The position numbers and the translations under genes are program-made. A DNA stretch of 34,019 nucleotides from contig JACMPC010000253.1 of assembly GCA_014377705.1 (NCBI GenBank), positions 1 to 34,019 of the forward strand. The letters run 5' to 3'. Shown piece after piece: positions 1 to 8,339 of this stretch (the stretch's first letter is position 1; each line of letters starts with the position of its first letter). Below the pieces are notes generated by a model, which saw only the letters and a list, made by a program, of their open reading frames with translations, was not told where the DNA came from and did not search any database. Source of the stretch: Dermatophilaceae bacterium. GTDB lineage: Bacteria > Actinomycetota > Actinomycetes > Actinomycetales > Dermatophilaceae.

Positions 1-135
1 CAGCAATGATCGCATCGCGTGATCCGGGGCCACCACCGTTCTGACGCCCTGGCGCCCACCCGACTGTAGGGCCGGCGGCTGAGCTGATCGCGGGCCAGGC
101 CCGATGGCGGGCCCATGTCACCAGGACGCGGTCGA

Positions 136-264
136 TCACGGCTCGGTCAAGTGTGCGACGACCGCCCAGATGAAGTCGATCTGGGCGCCGATGTAGGTCA
201 GGTCCATCAAGGGCAGGTTGAGACTCCGAAGGGTCGCGTTGAGCGCATGCTCGATGTCAGCCAT
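136..264 (-). CDS. possible small hypothetical protein (42 aa)
   Basis: ATG-initiated reading frame encoding 42 residues, with a central hydrophobic/aromatic stretch around MDLTYIGAQIDFIW. I recognise no family. No clear Shine-Dalgarno sequence precedes the ATG. It lies on the same strand as, and 34 bases downstream of, another tiny frame (299-454). The amino acid composition looks more protein-like than the frames on the opposite strand, which is the only support. It may be a remnant of a larger gene or chance. Confidence 0.2.
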   Translation of the reverse strand: MADIEHALNATLRSLNLPLMDLTYIGAQIDFIWAVVAHLTEP

Positions 265-298
265 TTCAAACGGTGGCGTCTGATCTCGGCGTTCGCCG

Positions 299-454
299 TT
301 AGCTGAGCACCTCTTGCTTCCGCTCGGACTGGAAGCAGCGGTGGTGCCAACCGGCGGCGAGAGAACTGATCGTCATACGGTCCGGCCGGGCAGCTGTCCG
401 CTCGGCCACGGCCGCCATCACCAGCTGACGGAACTCTTTCTCGAGCAGACTCAT
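299..454 (-). CDS. possible small hypothetical protein (51 aa)
   Basis: ATG-initiated frame of 51 residues beginning MSLLEKEFRQLVMAAV, predicted to form an amphipathic helix, and ending QEVLS. No known family is recognised and no strong ribosome binding site is visible. It may be a small accessory gene, a remnant, or chance. It is listed only because nothing else explains the first 531 bases of the window, which otherwise show no recognisable gene, RNA or repeat. Confidence 0.18.
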   Translation of the reverse strand: MSLLEKEFRQLVMAAVAERTAARPDRMTISSLAAGWHHRCFQSERKQEVLS

Positions 455-531
455 GAGCTAGTGCCGCCAGCTTGGCCCGAGTACAGCGCGGTCAGACTGA
501 AGTCACCCTAGCCAGGGTCGTGTCGGCGGTC

Positions 532-1380
532 TCAGTCCACCTTTGGTGGAATCGGGTCCGCGCTGTATGACGGGTCGGAGTCCTCGGCGTCCGCCCGCGC
601 GTGCGCTGCCGCAGCGGCCGTCTCGCGGGCGAGGAAGGTGCCTAGCTCCCCGATGGTGCTCATGAGCGGCGCCGGGAACACGACCGTCGTGTTCTTGTCG
701 ACGCCGAGCTCCACGAGGGTCTGCAGGTTGCGCAGCTGCAACGCCAGCGGGTGGGCCATCATGATGTCCGACGCCTCGCCCAGCGCTGCCGCGGCCAGGT
801 GCTCGCCCTCGGCGGCGATGATCTTGGCCCGCTTCTCCCGCTCGGCCTCGGCCTGACGTGCCATGGCCCGCTTCATGCTTTCGGGCAGCTGGATGTCTTT
901 CAGCTCAACCACGGTGACCTCGACGCCCCAGACGGCCGTGGTGGAGTCGAGGTTCTGGCGGATGTCGACGTTGATGCGATCGGTCTCGGCCAGGATCTCG
1001 TCCAGGGTGTGCTGGCCGACCACCTTGCGCAGGGTGGTCTGGGCGATCTGGTCGATGGCCTCGCGAACGTTCTCAATGGCGAGCACCGACTTCACCGCGT
1101 CGACCACCCGGTAGTAGGCAACGGCGGAGACATCCACGCTCACGTTGTCCCGGGTGATGATGCCCTGCGACTGGATGGGCAGGGTGACGATGCGTAAGGA
1201 GATCCGATGCAGCACGTCGACCAAGGGGATGATGATCCGCAGGCCAGGCTCTCGTGTCCCTCGCAGCTGTCCCAGCCGGAACAGCACGCCCTTCTCGTAC
1301 TGCTTGACGATCCTGATGGAGAGTCCCAGAGCGATGAGGACCAGCAGTACGGCGATCAGAACGACAACCCAGTTGCTCAT
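532..1380 (-). CDS. SPFH/Band 7 (stomatin/slipin-type) membrane protein
   Basis: 282-residue slipin-type SPFH protein. Residues about 4-23 form one N-terminal transmembrane helix ([20 protein letters not shown]). Next comes the Band 7 core, with the family's signature regions [10 protein letters not shown] (about 30-39) and [11 protein letters not shown] (about 45-55). A long charged alpha-helical segment follows ([20 protein letters not shown], about 170-190) that normally drives oligomerisation. The tail is Ala-rich and acidic. Such proteins form membrane-bound oligomeric scaffolds, and bacterial slipins often pair with an NfeD partner. No nfeD is seen here, so it appears to stand alone. 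The start is well placed because the hydrophobic anchor begins immediately after it. Its specific role in this organism is unknown. Confidence 0.9.
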   Translation of the reverse strand: MSNWVVVLIAVLLVLIALGLSIRIVKQYEKGVLFRLGQLRGTREPGLRIIIPLVDVLHRISLRIVTLPIQSQGIITRDNVSVDVSAVAYYRVVDAVKSVLAIENVREAIDQIAQTTLRKVVGQHTLDEILAETDRINVDIRQNLDSTTAVWGVEVTVVELKDIQLPESMKRAMARQAEAEREKRAKIIAAEGEHLAAAALGEASDIMMAHPLALQLRNLQTLVELGVDKNTTVVFPAPLMSTIGELGTFLARETAAAAAHARADAEDSDPSYSADPIPPKVD

Positions 1381-1804
1381 ATGGATTCTCGTCTCGCAGT
1401 GTGCGGGAAGCTTTTACCCGCCTGACAACCACCCGTGCCCACCATGACGTCTCCCTCTCGAAAGGTCCGGGGGAGTTTGATGGAGGCATCCCTGCCGGTT
1501 CTTGACCACGTTACCCCCGCAACGGATCAGAGATCGGAAGCCGACCCCGTCAATAGTGGGACGCACTCACCTGCCATCGCCGCGACCTCGTCCACGGACG
1601 CGTTGTGCAACTTCGACACCTCGCTGGATGGGGCGGTAGAGGGAGCCGCCGAGGGTGCAGGGTGGAATCATGATGCGAGGCAGGTCGTTGACGTCTCAGG
1701 ACGTAGGAAGAGATGAGACGGAGCCGCTTGCGCCCTGCACCGAATCCCGGCAACACCAAGTCTCGGCAACGTCTCGACTCAGCAGATCAACGGAAGGTGT
1801 ACGC
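1381..1804. other. 424-base divergent intergenic region
   Basis: This region separates the minus-strand slipin gene from the plus-strand sulfurtransferase gene and must hold both promoters. I see no convincing gene in it. The part nearest the sulfurtransferase (about 1690-1800) can fold: GAGACG near 1714-1719 is complementary to CGTCTC near 1770-1775, and the loop contains CCCGGCAAC, reminiscent of the S-box core. A ribosome binding site GGAAGG lies just before the ATG at 1805. Confidence 0.5.
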
Positions 1805-2692
1805 ATGTCTGTCGACATCGACGACAACAGCAAGTTCACGGAGTACGCGCACCCCGAGCGGGTCGTCACCACCGACTGGCTCGCGGGCCAGCTCGCTACC
1901 GGCAACCCCGGACGAATTGTCGTGATCGAGTCCGACGAGGACGTGCTGCTGTACGACACCGGCCACATCCCCGGCGCGGTGAAAGTCGACTGGCATCTCG
2001 ACCTCAACGACCCGGTGAGGCGCGACTACGTGAACGGTGAGCGCTTCGCCCAGGTTCTGGGCGAGCGTGGCATCGGCCGCGACACCACGGTGATCATCTA
2101 TGGCGACAAGAGCAACTGGTGGGCTGCCTATGCGCTGTGGGTCTTCACCCTCTTCGGCCACGAGGATGTGCGACTCCTTGACGGTGGCCGGGCCAAGTGG
2201 ATTGCCGAGGGCCGTGAGATCACCCGCGAGGTGCCGGCGCAGACGGGTGTGGCCTACCCGGTCGTCCAGCGCAACGACGCCCCGATCCGTGCATTTAAAG
2301 ATGACGTCCTGGCCCACCTCGGCCAGCCGATGGTCGACGTCCGTTCGCCGGGGGAGTACTCCGGCGAGCTGTTGCACATGCCCGACTACCCGCAGGAGGG
2401 TGCGATGCGCGGCGGCCACGTCCCCGGTGCCCGCTCGGTGCCCTGGGCGCGCGCCGCCGCCGAGGATGGCACGTTCAGGAGCCGTGCAGAACTCGAGGCC
2501 ATCTATCTGACCGAGCAGGGGCTTGGGCCCTCCGATGACATCGTGGCCTACTGCCGGATCGGCGAGCGCTCCTCGCACACGTGGTTCGTGCTGACCCACC
2601 TGCTCGGCTTCGACAACGTCCGCAACTACGACGGTTCCTGGACCGAGTGGGGAAATGCCGTGGGAGTTCCGGTCGAGGTAGGAGCCAGATGA
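1805..2692 (+). CDS. thiosulfate sulfurtransferase (two-domain rhodanese, CysA/SseA type)
   Basis: 295-residue tandem rhodanese. The N-terminal inactive domain (about 15-145) has the [20 protein letters not shown] region. The C-terminal catalytic domain (about 165-290) carries the active-site loop [10 protein letters not shown] with the persulfide-forming Cys at about residue 250, followed by YDGSWTEWG. The sequence closely resembles mycobacterial CysA2/CysA3. It transfers sulfane sulfur from thiosulfate (or 3-mercaptopyruvate) to an acceptor. The ATG at 1805 is chosen because GGAAGG precedes it and the upstream in-frame extension is not protein-like. Its stop overlaps the start of the SufE gene (ATGA), so persulfide sulfur could be handed directly to SufE-type chemistry; that coupling is inferred from gene order. 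Confidence 0.93.
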   Translation: MSVDIDDNSKFTEYAHPERVVTTDWLAGQLATGNPGRIVVIESDEDVLLYDTGHIPGAVKVDWHLDLNDPVRRDYVNGERFAQVLGERGIGRDTTVIIYGDKSNWWAAYALWVFTLFGHEDVRLLDGGRAKWIAEGREITREVPAQTGVAYPVVQRNDAPIRAFKDDVLAHLGQPMVDVRSPGEYSGELLHMPDYPQEGAMRGGHVPGARSVPWARAAAEDGTFRSRAELEAIYLTEQGLGPSDDIVAYCRIGERSSHTWFVLTHLLGFDNVRNYDGSWTEWGNAVGVPVEVGAR

Positions 2693-3165
2693 CCCAGGGC
2701 GACGTGACGGTTGACCTGCCGGAGTCCCTGGAGTCGATCGCCCAGGACTTCGCTGCCCTCTCGGCTCGCGACCGGCTGATCCTGCTGCTCGACTTCAGCG
2801 ACGAGCTTCCCGAGCTGCCTGAGCGCTACCAGGGGCATGCGGAGCTGCTGGAGCGAGTTGACGAGTGCCAGTCGCCCCTGTTTCTGGCGGTGGAGGTGGA
2901 CGGTGCGCAGGGTGCTGCCGCTTTGCAGGACGCGACCGTTCATCTGTTTTTCCAGGCGCCTCCCGAGGCGCCCACCACCCGGGGTTTCGCGGGAATCCTG
3001 CACGAGGGACTGAATGGTCTCACCGTTGGTGAGGTGCTCGCTGTCCCAGACGACGCGCCATACCGCTTCGGGCTGGGCGACGCCGTCTCGCCGTTGCGCC
3101 TGCGCGGGATGGTGGCGATGCTGAGCCGGATCAAACGTCAGATCCGGATCAGGTCCGCCGACTGA
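2689..3165 (+). CDS. sufE: SufE family sulfur acceptor protein
   Basis: 158-residue SufE-like protein. The conserved acceptor cysteine is Cys60 in the loop [11 protein letters not shown], matching the family pattern of a single Cys followed by Gln-Ser. The remaining fold features, including [13 protein letters not shown] (about 105-117) and the C-terminal LSPxR-like helix region ([20 protein letters not shown]), fit the family. SufE receives persulfide sulfur from a desulfurase or rhodanese for iron-sulfur cluster or other sulfur delivery. The ATG lies within the stop of the upstream sulfurtransferase (four-base overlap), so the two are translationally coupled. No SufS or SufBCD gene is present in the window. 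The pairing with a rhodanese is common in actinobacteria. Confidence 0.9.
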   Translation: MTQGDVTVDLPESLESIAQDFAALSARDRLILLLDFSDELPELPERYQGHAELLERVDECQSPLFLAVEVDGAQGAAALQDATVHLFFQAPPEAPTTRGFAGILHEGLNGLTVGEVLAVPDDAPYRFGLGDAVSPLRLRGMVAMLSRIKRQIRIRSAD

Positions 3166-3179
3166 CTGTCGTTCATGGC

Positions 3180-3217
3180 ACTGCCGTTCGCATGGGTAAC
3201 TGCCGTTCGCATGGGTA
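3180..3217. repeat. exact 19-bp tandem duplication
   Basis: The unit ACTGCCGTTCGCATGGGTA occurs twice without a spacer at 3180-3198 and 3199-3217, just after the sufE stop. It lies in non-coding DNA. It could be a recent slippage duplication or a pair of protein-binding half sites. Confidence 0.9.
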
Positions 3218-3378
3218 TATGACGTTTCCCAAGCAAGGCGGGTACGGGGGATCTATGCTCGGACTAGCCGTTGGGAGAGTCGTATGCCAGATCCACACGC
3301 CGTGATTCCGCAGCTTCGGGGACGGCGCCACTCTCGTGCTGGCGAAAACCATCCGCCGGGGATCTGCCCTGAACGCGG

Positions 3379-3747
3379 TTGTCGCCGGTGATCAGGCACT
3401 CGTGGTCCAGGTTGACGACTTTCCTCGAGTTCGAGCCTGAGCGGGCAACGGTCTTGTCCTTCCAGCAGATCGAACGAATCCTCGGGCATTCGCTGCCGGC
3501 CGCGGCCCACCAACATGCAGCCTTCTGGTCGAGCGCATCCAGCTACTCCTATGCGTGGCGGGATGCCGGTAGAGAAGTCAGCCGCCGGGGTCTGCTGCCC
3601 GAACAGGTCAGGTTCTCGCAGCGGCCGCGCGTTCCGGAGTTGTCCGCGCCGCAGGGGTCCAGCCCGGCGGAGGCGTTGAGAGCGCCGACCAAGACTCGGC
3701 TCTACGTCGTGCCGACGCTCCCCGGGCCGGCCGGGGGCTGCAACTAG
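3379..3747 (+). CDS. small uncharacterised protein (DUF7662-like)
   Basis: The segment at about residues 13-80 (FLEFEPERATVLSFQQIERI, then ILGHSLPAAAHQHAAFWSS and AWRDAGREV) matches a small family I know as DUF7662: a threonine/serine-containing strand, the 'F-x-x-I-E-x-I-L-G-x-x-L-P-x-x-A' helix, then 'W-W/F-x-N/S' and 'A-W-x-x-A-G'. Function is unknown. The apparent start is TTG with no strong ribosome binding site. The C-terminal third after about residue 85 is not family-like, so the gene may be truncated or frameshifted at its end. It is followed by about 135 bases with no recognisable gene before the convergent serine dehydratase. Confidence 0.45.
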   Translation: MSPVIRHSWSRLTTFLEFEPERATVLSFQQIERILGHSLPAAAHQHAAFWSSASSYSYAWRDAGREVSRRGLLPEQVRFSQRPRVPELSAPQGSSPAEALRAPTKTRLYVVPTLPGPAGGCN

Positions 3748-3883
3748 GCCGTTCCCGTGATCACCCTTGGGCTCCGGCATGTCGCTGACTTCAGCCGGCG
3801 GGCGTTTCAGGGGAACGTACTGGTCCTGGTGCTCGACTTGGAGGAGCTTTCCCCTGAGCTGATGCGGGCGGTGTGGCGGTCCG

Positions 3884-5347
3884 TCAGCAGGCGGTGACGT
3901 TGACCGCCAGACCGCCCTCGCTGGTCTCCTTGTACTTGGTCATCATGTCGCGGCCGGTCTGGCGCATGGTCTCGATCACGGTGTCCAGCGATACCAGGTG
4001 GAGCCCGTCGCCGTGCAGAGCAAGGCGGGCCGCTGACACGGCGGTGGAGGAGGCGATGGCGTTGCGCTCGATGCAGGGGACCTGGACGAGTCCGCCAACC
4101 GGGTCGCAAGTCAGGCCCAGGTGGTGTTCCATGGCGATCTCTGCGGCGTTCTCGACCTGGCGCGGGGTGCCGCCCAGGGCCGCGCAGAGGGCGCCGGCGG
4201 CCATGGCACAGGCGGTGCCGACCTCTGCCTGGCATCCGCCCTCGGCTCCGGAGATGGATGCGTTGGCCTTGACCAGGGATCCGACGGCCACAGCGGTGAG
4301 CAGGAACCGGCGGATGCCGGCGGCGTCGGCTCCGGGGACGAAGCGCAGGTAGTAGTGGCCGACGGCAGGGATGATCCCGGCCGCGCCATTCGTGGGGGCG
4401 GTGACCACCCGGCCGCCGGCTGCGTTCTCCTCGTTGGCGGCCAGGGCGAAGGCGTGCAGCCACTCGGTTGCGGTGTCGCGTTCGCGCACCGGCTGGCGGT
4501 CCAGAGCCTCCAGGTGTTCCCGGACGACGGAGGCCCGCCGCGGCACACCCAGGCCACCGGGCAGCGTGCCCTCGCCATACAGGCCGGCCTCGACGCACTC
4601 GTGCATGGCATCCCAGATGGCATCAAGTCCGGCGTCCAGCTCTTCGGCGCTGTGGATGGACTCCTCGTTGATCCGGGCGATCTCGCAGATGTCGAGTCCG
4701 TGCAGCTCGCACAGGGCGAGCAGCTCGACGGTCGTGGAGTAGGCCATCGGATGCGGCGCGGTCGGCGCAGCCTTGGTCAGGTCACCGTCCTGCCGGATGA
4801 AGCCGCCGCCGATCGAGAAGTACGACTCCTCCAGCAGCGGGAACACCTCGGTGCCGGTCCACGCCGAGAGGGTGAGGGCATTCGGATGGCCGGCCAGGCG
4901 GGTGCGCGGCACGAAGCTGATGTCGTTCTGGCAGACCGGGATCTGGTGGCTGCCTGCCAGGAGCAGGGTTGCGCCCTCGGCCAGGTCCGTCCACAGGTTG
5001 CGCACGTCCCCGGGGTCGCAGGTCTCAGGCCGGAAGCCTGCGAGACCGGCCAGGACGGCGTCCGGCGTGCCGTGGCCCAGGCCGGTGGCGCCCAGAGACC
5101 CGTAGAGCGAACAGCTGATCCGGGTGACGTCGGTCAGCCTGCCGGTCGCCGCCAGGTGACCGGCGAAGGCGAGGGCTGCGCGCATGGGGCCGACGGTGTG
5201 CGAGCTGGAGGGGCCGATCCCGATGGAGAAGAGGTCGAGAGCCGAGAAGTACGCCATCGGGCGAACCAGCTTCGGCTCTTCGCCGTGGCCGATTGTCGTG
5301 GTCCCGGTTGCGGTGGTTTCGACGGTGTCATGGGTTCGTGCAGACAT
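3884..5347 (-). CDS. sdaA: L-serine dehydratase, single-chain iron-sulfur type
   Basis: 487-residue fused alpha/beta L-serine ammonia-lyase converting L-serine to pyruvate and ammonia. The beta-type domain starts at FSALDLFSIGIGPSSSHT (about 34-51). The catalytic domain carries the Asn-containing loop TAPTNGAAGIIPAVG (about 316-330). The three 4Fe-4S ligands are Cys372, Cys414 and Cys425. The enzyme ends in a C-terminal cysteine (AVNVTAC, Cys487). The Cys spacing (42, 11, 62) equals that of the Legionella enzyme as I know it, in which the C-terminal residue occupies the active site. The first 30 residues (Thr-rich) are not conserved; an internal ATG at residue 31 (MAYFSALD) may be the true start. 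It is monocistronic, with DedA upstream on the same strand 270 bases away. Confidence 0.95.
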   Translation of the reverse strand: MSARTHDTVETTATGTTTIGHGEEPKLVRPMAYFSALDLFSIGIGPSSSHTVGPMRAALAFAGHLAATGRLTDVTRISCSLYGSLGATGLGHGTPDAVLAGLAGFRPETCDPGDVRNLWTDLAEGATLLLAGSHQIPVCQNDISFVPRTRLAGHPNALTLSAWTGTEVFPLLEESYFSIGGGFIRQDGDLTKAAPTAPHPMAYSTTVELLALCELHGLDICEIARINEESIHSAEELDAGLDAIWDAMHECVEAGLYGEGTLPGGLGVPRRASVVREHLEALDRQPVRERDTATEWLHAFALAANEENAAGGRVVTAPTNGAAGIIPAVGHYYLRFVPGADAAGIRRFLLTAVAVGSLVKANASISGAEGGCQAEVGTACAMAAGALCAALGGTPRQVENAAEIAMEHHLGLTCDPVGGLVQVPCIERNAIASSTAVSAARLALHGDGLHLVSLDTVIETMRQTGRDMMTKYKETSEGGLAVNVTAC

Positions 5348-5616
5348 GAGGCTGATCCTGACTGGCCCCGCCGAGGATGGCGAGGGTGTTTCAAAGGTAA
5401 CAAACGATCAGGGGGAGGCACTGTTCGGCGATCGGCGCCGTGGACGCGACAAGCAGGGTGCGCGGCCGGTGGCTGACTCTTGACGAGGTGCTGCACCGTG
5501 CAATGAAACTCACCTTGACGACGCTCAAGCCCTCATGGCGCCTTCCCTCCGGGAACAATTTGGGTGCGCCTCTTCTCTGGAGAGACGACGTGATGAGTCG
5601 CGGTCCTTCGGTACTA

Positions 5617-6270
5617 TTAGGTCCGGTCGGGCAGCAGCACCTGGCGTGGTGGCAGGGGGGCAATTCCGCTGCGGTCGCTGAGGGTTCGCCGGCGACGGAG
5701 TCCCCAGTCGAGGGCGAGCCCGCTGAGGAGGCCGCCGACGACTCCCACCGTGATCGCGACCATTGGCTGATCCTGGATCCACGCGCCGGCGAGGAGACCG
5801 ATCACGACCGAGTAGAGCGACCAGGCCACCGCCGCGAGCGCGGTGAGCCCGACAAACCTGCGGCGAGGGTAGTGGACAGCACCGGCGGTCAGGTTCACGG
5901 CCACCCGCCCGATCGGGACGAACCTGGCCGCGAGGATGAATGACGGCCCGCGCCGGGCCAGTGCGCGCTCGGCGCAGTCGACGGTGCGTTGCCCGCGGGG
6001 GTTGCGCAAGGTCCCGAGGCGGCGGACGTCGATCCGGCTGCCCACCGAATACGCGATCTGGTCCCCGGCGAAGGCGCCCGCCGCCGCCGCTAGAAGCACC
6101 AGCGCAAGGTTCGGCCTACCGGTCGACATGGATAGCACAGCCAGTGCGATGACCGCGGACTCGCTTGGTATGGGCGGGAAGAGGCCGTCGAGGGCCACCA
6201 GGGCGAACAGCGCGAGATACACCCAGGGTGCGCCGGCGAGCGCAAGAAGCCAGTCGTGCAGCATAGACAT
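5617..6270 (-). CDS. DedA family membrane protein (SNARE-associated/VTT fold)
   Basis: 217-residue integral membrane protein of the DedA family. It has the family's early hydrophobic segment with the acidic re-entrant motif ALDGLFPPIPSESAVIALA (about 27-45). A Gly-rich helix AAAAGAFAGDQIAYSVGSRI (about 60-80) follows, then the basic motif ILAARFVPIGRVAVNLTAG (about 112-130), and two further membrane helices. DedA proteins act in lipid carrier recycling (undecaprenyl phosphate or phosphatidylethanolamine flipping) or membrane homeostasis; which applies here cannot be told. The tail after residue about 195 is basic and cytoplasmic. No operon partner is apparent. Confidence 0.9.
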   Translation of the reverse strand: MSMLHDWLLALAGAPWVYLALFALVALDGLFPPIPSESAVIALAVLSMSTGRPNLALVLLAAAAGAFAGDQIAYSVGSRIDVRRLGTLRNPRGQRTVDCAERALARRGPSFILAARFVPIGRVAVNLTAGAVHYPRRRFVGLTALAAVAWSLYSVVIGLLAGAWIQDQPMVAITVGVVGGLLSGLALDWGLRRRRTLSDRSGIAPLPPRQVLLPDRT

Positions 6271-6577
6271 CCCTCTTCCTTCCCCGGTGGATCGTGCCCC
6301 GCGAACTGACGGCCGCGTTTTCGGCTGTTGTCAATCTAGGGATCGGGGGCGGTCGCTCACATCAGGGATGACCCTGGTCGGGACCCTGACTCGACCCTGG
6401 TGTCTGCCTGCCTTCACGCTGGGCGGCGGCAGGGGCGCGCCAAGCAGTTCGTCTCAGTCATAGCCGAACAGCGACTTCGTACGGCTTGTCCAACCACACC
6501 AACGCATCAGGCATAGCCTCCAGCTCCAAGACCGCGAAGCGGGAACTGATCGCGAGGTAGTCAGTCGCGAAAGGGCT
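6271..6577. other. 307-base intergenic region containing a PAS gene remnant
   Basis: It lies between the start of the DedA gene and the end of the response regulator, both on the minus strand. Besides the DedA promoter it holds a short in-frame fragment that resembles the start of the PAS protein encoded at 6963-8160 (see 6458-6560). No other gene, RNA or repeat is evident. Confidence 0.5.
6458..6560 (-). pseudogene. fragment of a PAS-domain gene
   Basis: Minus-strand translation of this stretch reads FAVLELEAMPDALVWLD and stops at 6458-6460. It resembles the beginning of the PAS protein upstream (LLEAVPDALVGMD). The similarity is visible in DNA: 6497-6524 and 8101-8128 match at 24 of 28 bases. 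No start codon or complete domain remains. I interpret it as the leftover of a duplicated PAS gene directly after the response regulator. Alternatively it could be a recombination scar. Confidence 0.5.
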
Positions 6578-6955
6578 TCAGGTGGGGCTTGTGTCCAGGC
6601 CGGTCAGTCGTTGCGCCAAGGACAGGAGCCGTGTTGAGTCGGTCTTGAGCAGGAAGGCGTCGATGGCGGGCTCACCTGAGGCGCGGGACTGGAGCTCGGC
6701 ATGAGCGGTGAACAGAATGATCTTCGCGCCTGGAGCGAGCTCTTTGAGCATCGGCGCTGCATCGAGGCCGGTCAGTGTTCCGGCCAGGCCGTGATCGAGA
6801 ATGATCACTCCCGGCTCTGCCTTCCGCGTTGACTCAAGGGCCTCCTCGGCGGTCTTCGCCGCGTTCGCGGCGCTGAAGCGGGAGTCCATGGAAAAGATGG
6901 TCTCGATGAGCAACTGAACGTCTGGGTCGTCCTCGATGACGGTGAGAAACTTCAT
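6578..6955 (-). CDS. single-domain response regulator
   Basis: 125-residue stand-alone receiver domain. The acidic pocket is Glu8/Asp9/Asp10, the phosphoacceptor is Asp54 (VIILDHGLAG), the Thr is in ILFTAH (about 78) and the conserved Lys is in FLLKTD (about 100). No output domain follows, so it would act by protein contact or phosphotransfer. The ATG at 6955 (MKFLTVIEDD) fits the receiver fold exactly; an upstream in-frame ATG adds 12 non-conserved residues and would overlap the previous gene. It follows the PAS protein gene with a seven-base gap and is the last intact gene of the signalling block. Confidence 0.88.
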   Translation of the reverse strand: MKFLTVIEDDPDVQLLIETIFSMDSRFSAANAAKTAEEALESTRKAEPGVIILDHGLAGTLTGLDAAPMLKELAPGAKIILFTAHAELQSRASGEPAIDAFLLKTDSTRLLSLAQRLTGLDTSPT

Positions 6956-6962
6956 GGGCGCC

Positions 6963-8160
6963 TCAGTACGCGCCACTCTGCTCGCCTCCATCGATTGGGA
7001 CGAACTTCCGCAGATACTTGTTCTCCTTTTTCAGCTTGATCATCTTGAGCTCACGTCCGACGGTCAGTCGGTGGAACTGCTCCAGCTCGGCCAGCCGAGT
7101 CAGCGCGGCGGTTTGCTGGCGGGCAACCTCCAGATGTGCCTGGTTCTGGATGGTCACGTCCCGGGCCGCGGCGAACACCCCCAACACCTTCCCTCCCCCG
7201 TCGCGGTACGCCGACGCGCTGTACAACACCTCGGTCAGCGTCCCGTCCCGGTGGCGCATCGTGAGCGGGTAGTCCACCGCCATGCCCTCCTCGAAGACCA
7301 GCTGGTAGATCGCGTTGGCCTTCTCCGGCTCGGTGAAACATTGCGAGAACGCCGTCCCGATCAGCTCCATCCGGGGTACGCCGCTGGCCTTGACCGCGGC
7401 CTCGTTGGCGTCGGGTGATCAAACCCTCCGCGCTGATCGCGACCAGCGCGTCCAGACTCGACTCGATCATCGAGCGGGCCGACTCGAAGGCTGCTTTCAC
7501 CGGTGACATGACCGGGAACACCGTCTCGTCCTTTCGGACACGCAGGGTCTCGAAGGGCTCAACATCCAAGCCGGCCTTGATCCTGGCCAGGATGGCGCTG
7601 ATCTCACCGGTTCGGCCCCCGGGGCTGAGCCGGTCGATGGACGTGCCGTCCATCTCTTCTCTGGAGTACCCGTTCATCCTCTCGACGGCCGGGTTCCAGC
7701 TCGTGACCATGCCGTCGAGCGTCTTGGCGATGATGGCGTCGTTCGAGTTCTCGATGATCGCAGCCAGGAGCTTGGAGTTCTCGATCGCCTCATTGTGTCT
7801 GTTCACCTCGCGCTGGGCCGTGAGCACCAACAGGATGTCCCCGGTGTCGAGATGCGACAAGCTGATGTTGACCGGGAGCTCGGCTCCGTCTTTTAGCCTT
7901 CCGCTCAGCTGCAGATCGAGTCCCCTGGACCGGCTCCGGGGATCTGCGAAGTAGTCCTCCCGGTGCTCGGAGTAGGCCTCCCAGAGATACTCAGGCACCA
8001 GCATCTGAATGGGCTGGCCCACCATGTCGTCGCGGTCAAAGCGGAACAACGTCTCCGTCTGATGATTGACAAACACGATGACACCCGTCTGGTCCATCCC
8101 CACCAACGCGTCCGGCACCGCCTCCAGCAGACCTTCGAACTTCCTCGTCTTCGAGGCCAT
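6963..8160 (-). pseudogene. PAS-repeat sensory protein with a frameshift
   Basis: About 399 codons encode PAS domains followed by a coiled coil and no kinase. PAS1 covers about residues 5-115 (LLEAVPDALVGMDQTGVIVF). PAS2 covers about 130-225 and appears to lack its last strands, since FPV runs straight into MSPVKAAFESARSMIESSLD. PAS3 covers about 230-345. A basic coiled-coil tail ends KKENKYLRKFVPIDGG. The frame is lost in PAS3 after ISAEGLIT: removing one base from the GGG run at 7413-7415 restores DANEAAVKASG and joins the two halves. The gene sits between the GGDEF-EAL gene and a response regulator. Without a kinase domain it probably senses a ligand and contacts partners. A sequencing error could also explain the single shift. 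Confidence 0.8.
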
Positions 8161-8339
8161 CTATTCCCCTTTAGGCTGCATCAGTGAGCGCTGAACTTAC
8201 GGCAAGGAGAGCGAGTTTCAACCTTACGTCGGGCAGAGGCCCCCCAACCGGGATCACCCAAAACCGGGCAGATCGACCGTGCCGGGTGCTGGACGCCTCA
8301 GCATCCCGTCCGCAGCCGACCAGGGCCAGGGGAGAAGGG

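Noticed and set aside
1787-2599. Minus-strand open frame (270 codons) opposite the sulfurtransferase
   Set aside because: The plus strand encodes a complete conserved enzyme with ribosome binding site; the mirror has no domain.
3253-3780. Minus-strand open frame (175 codons)
   Set aside because: Arg/Pro/Gly-rich with no recognisable motif; the plus strand of the same stretch contains a known small-family core.
5381-5410. Possible regulator site GTTT-N10-AAAC upstream of the serine dehydratase gene
   Set aside because: Four-base arms are too short to distinguish from chance.
4121-5476. Long plus-strand open frame (451 codons) opposite the serine dehydratase gene
   Set aside because: It is antisense to a well-conserved enzyme, has no recognisable domain and a Gly/Arg/Ala-rich composition typical of the third-codon mirror in high-GC DNA.
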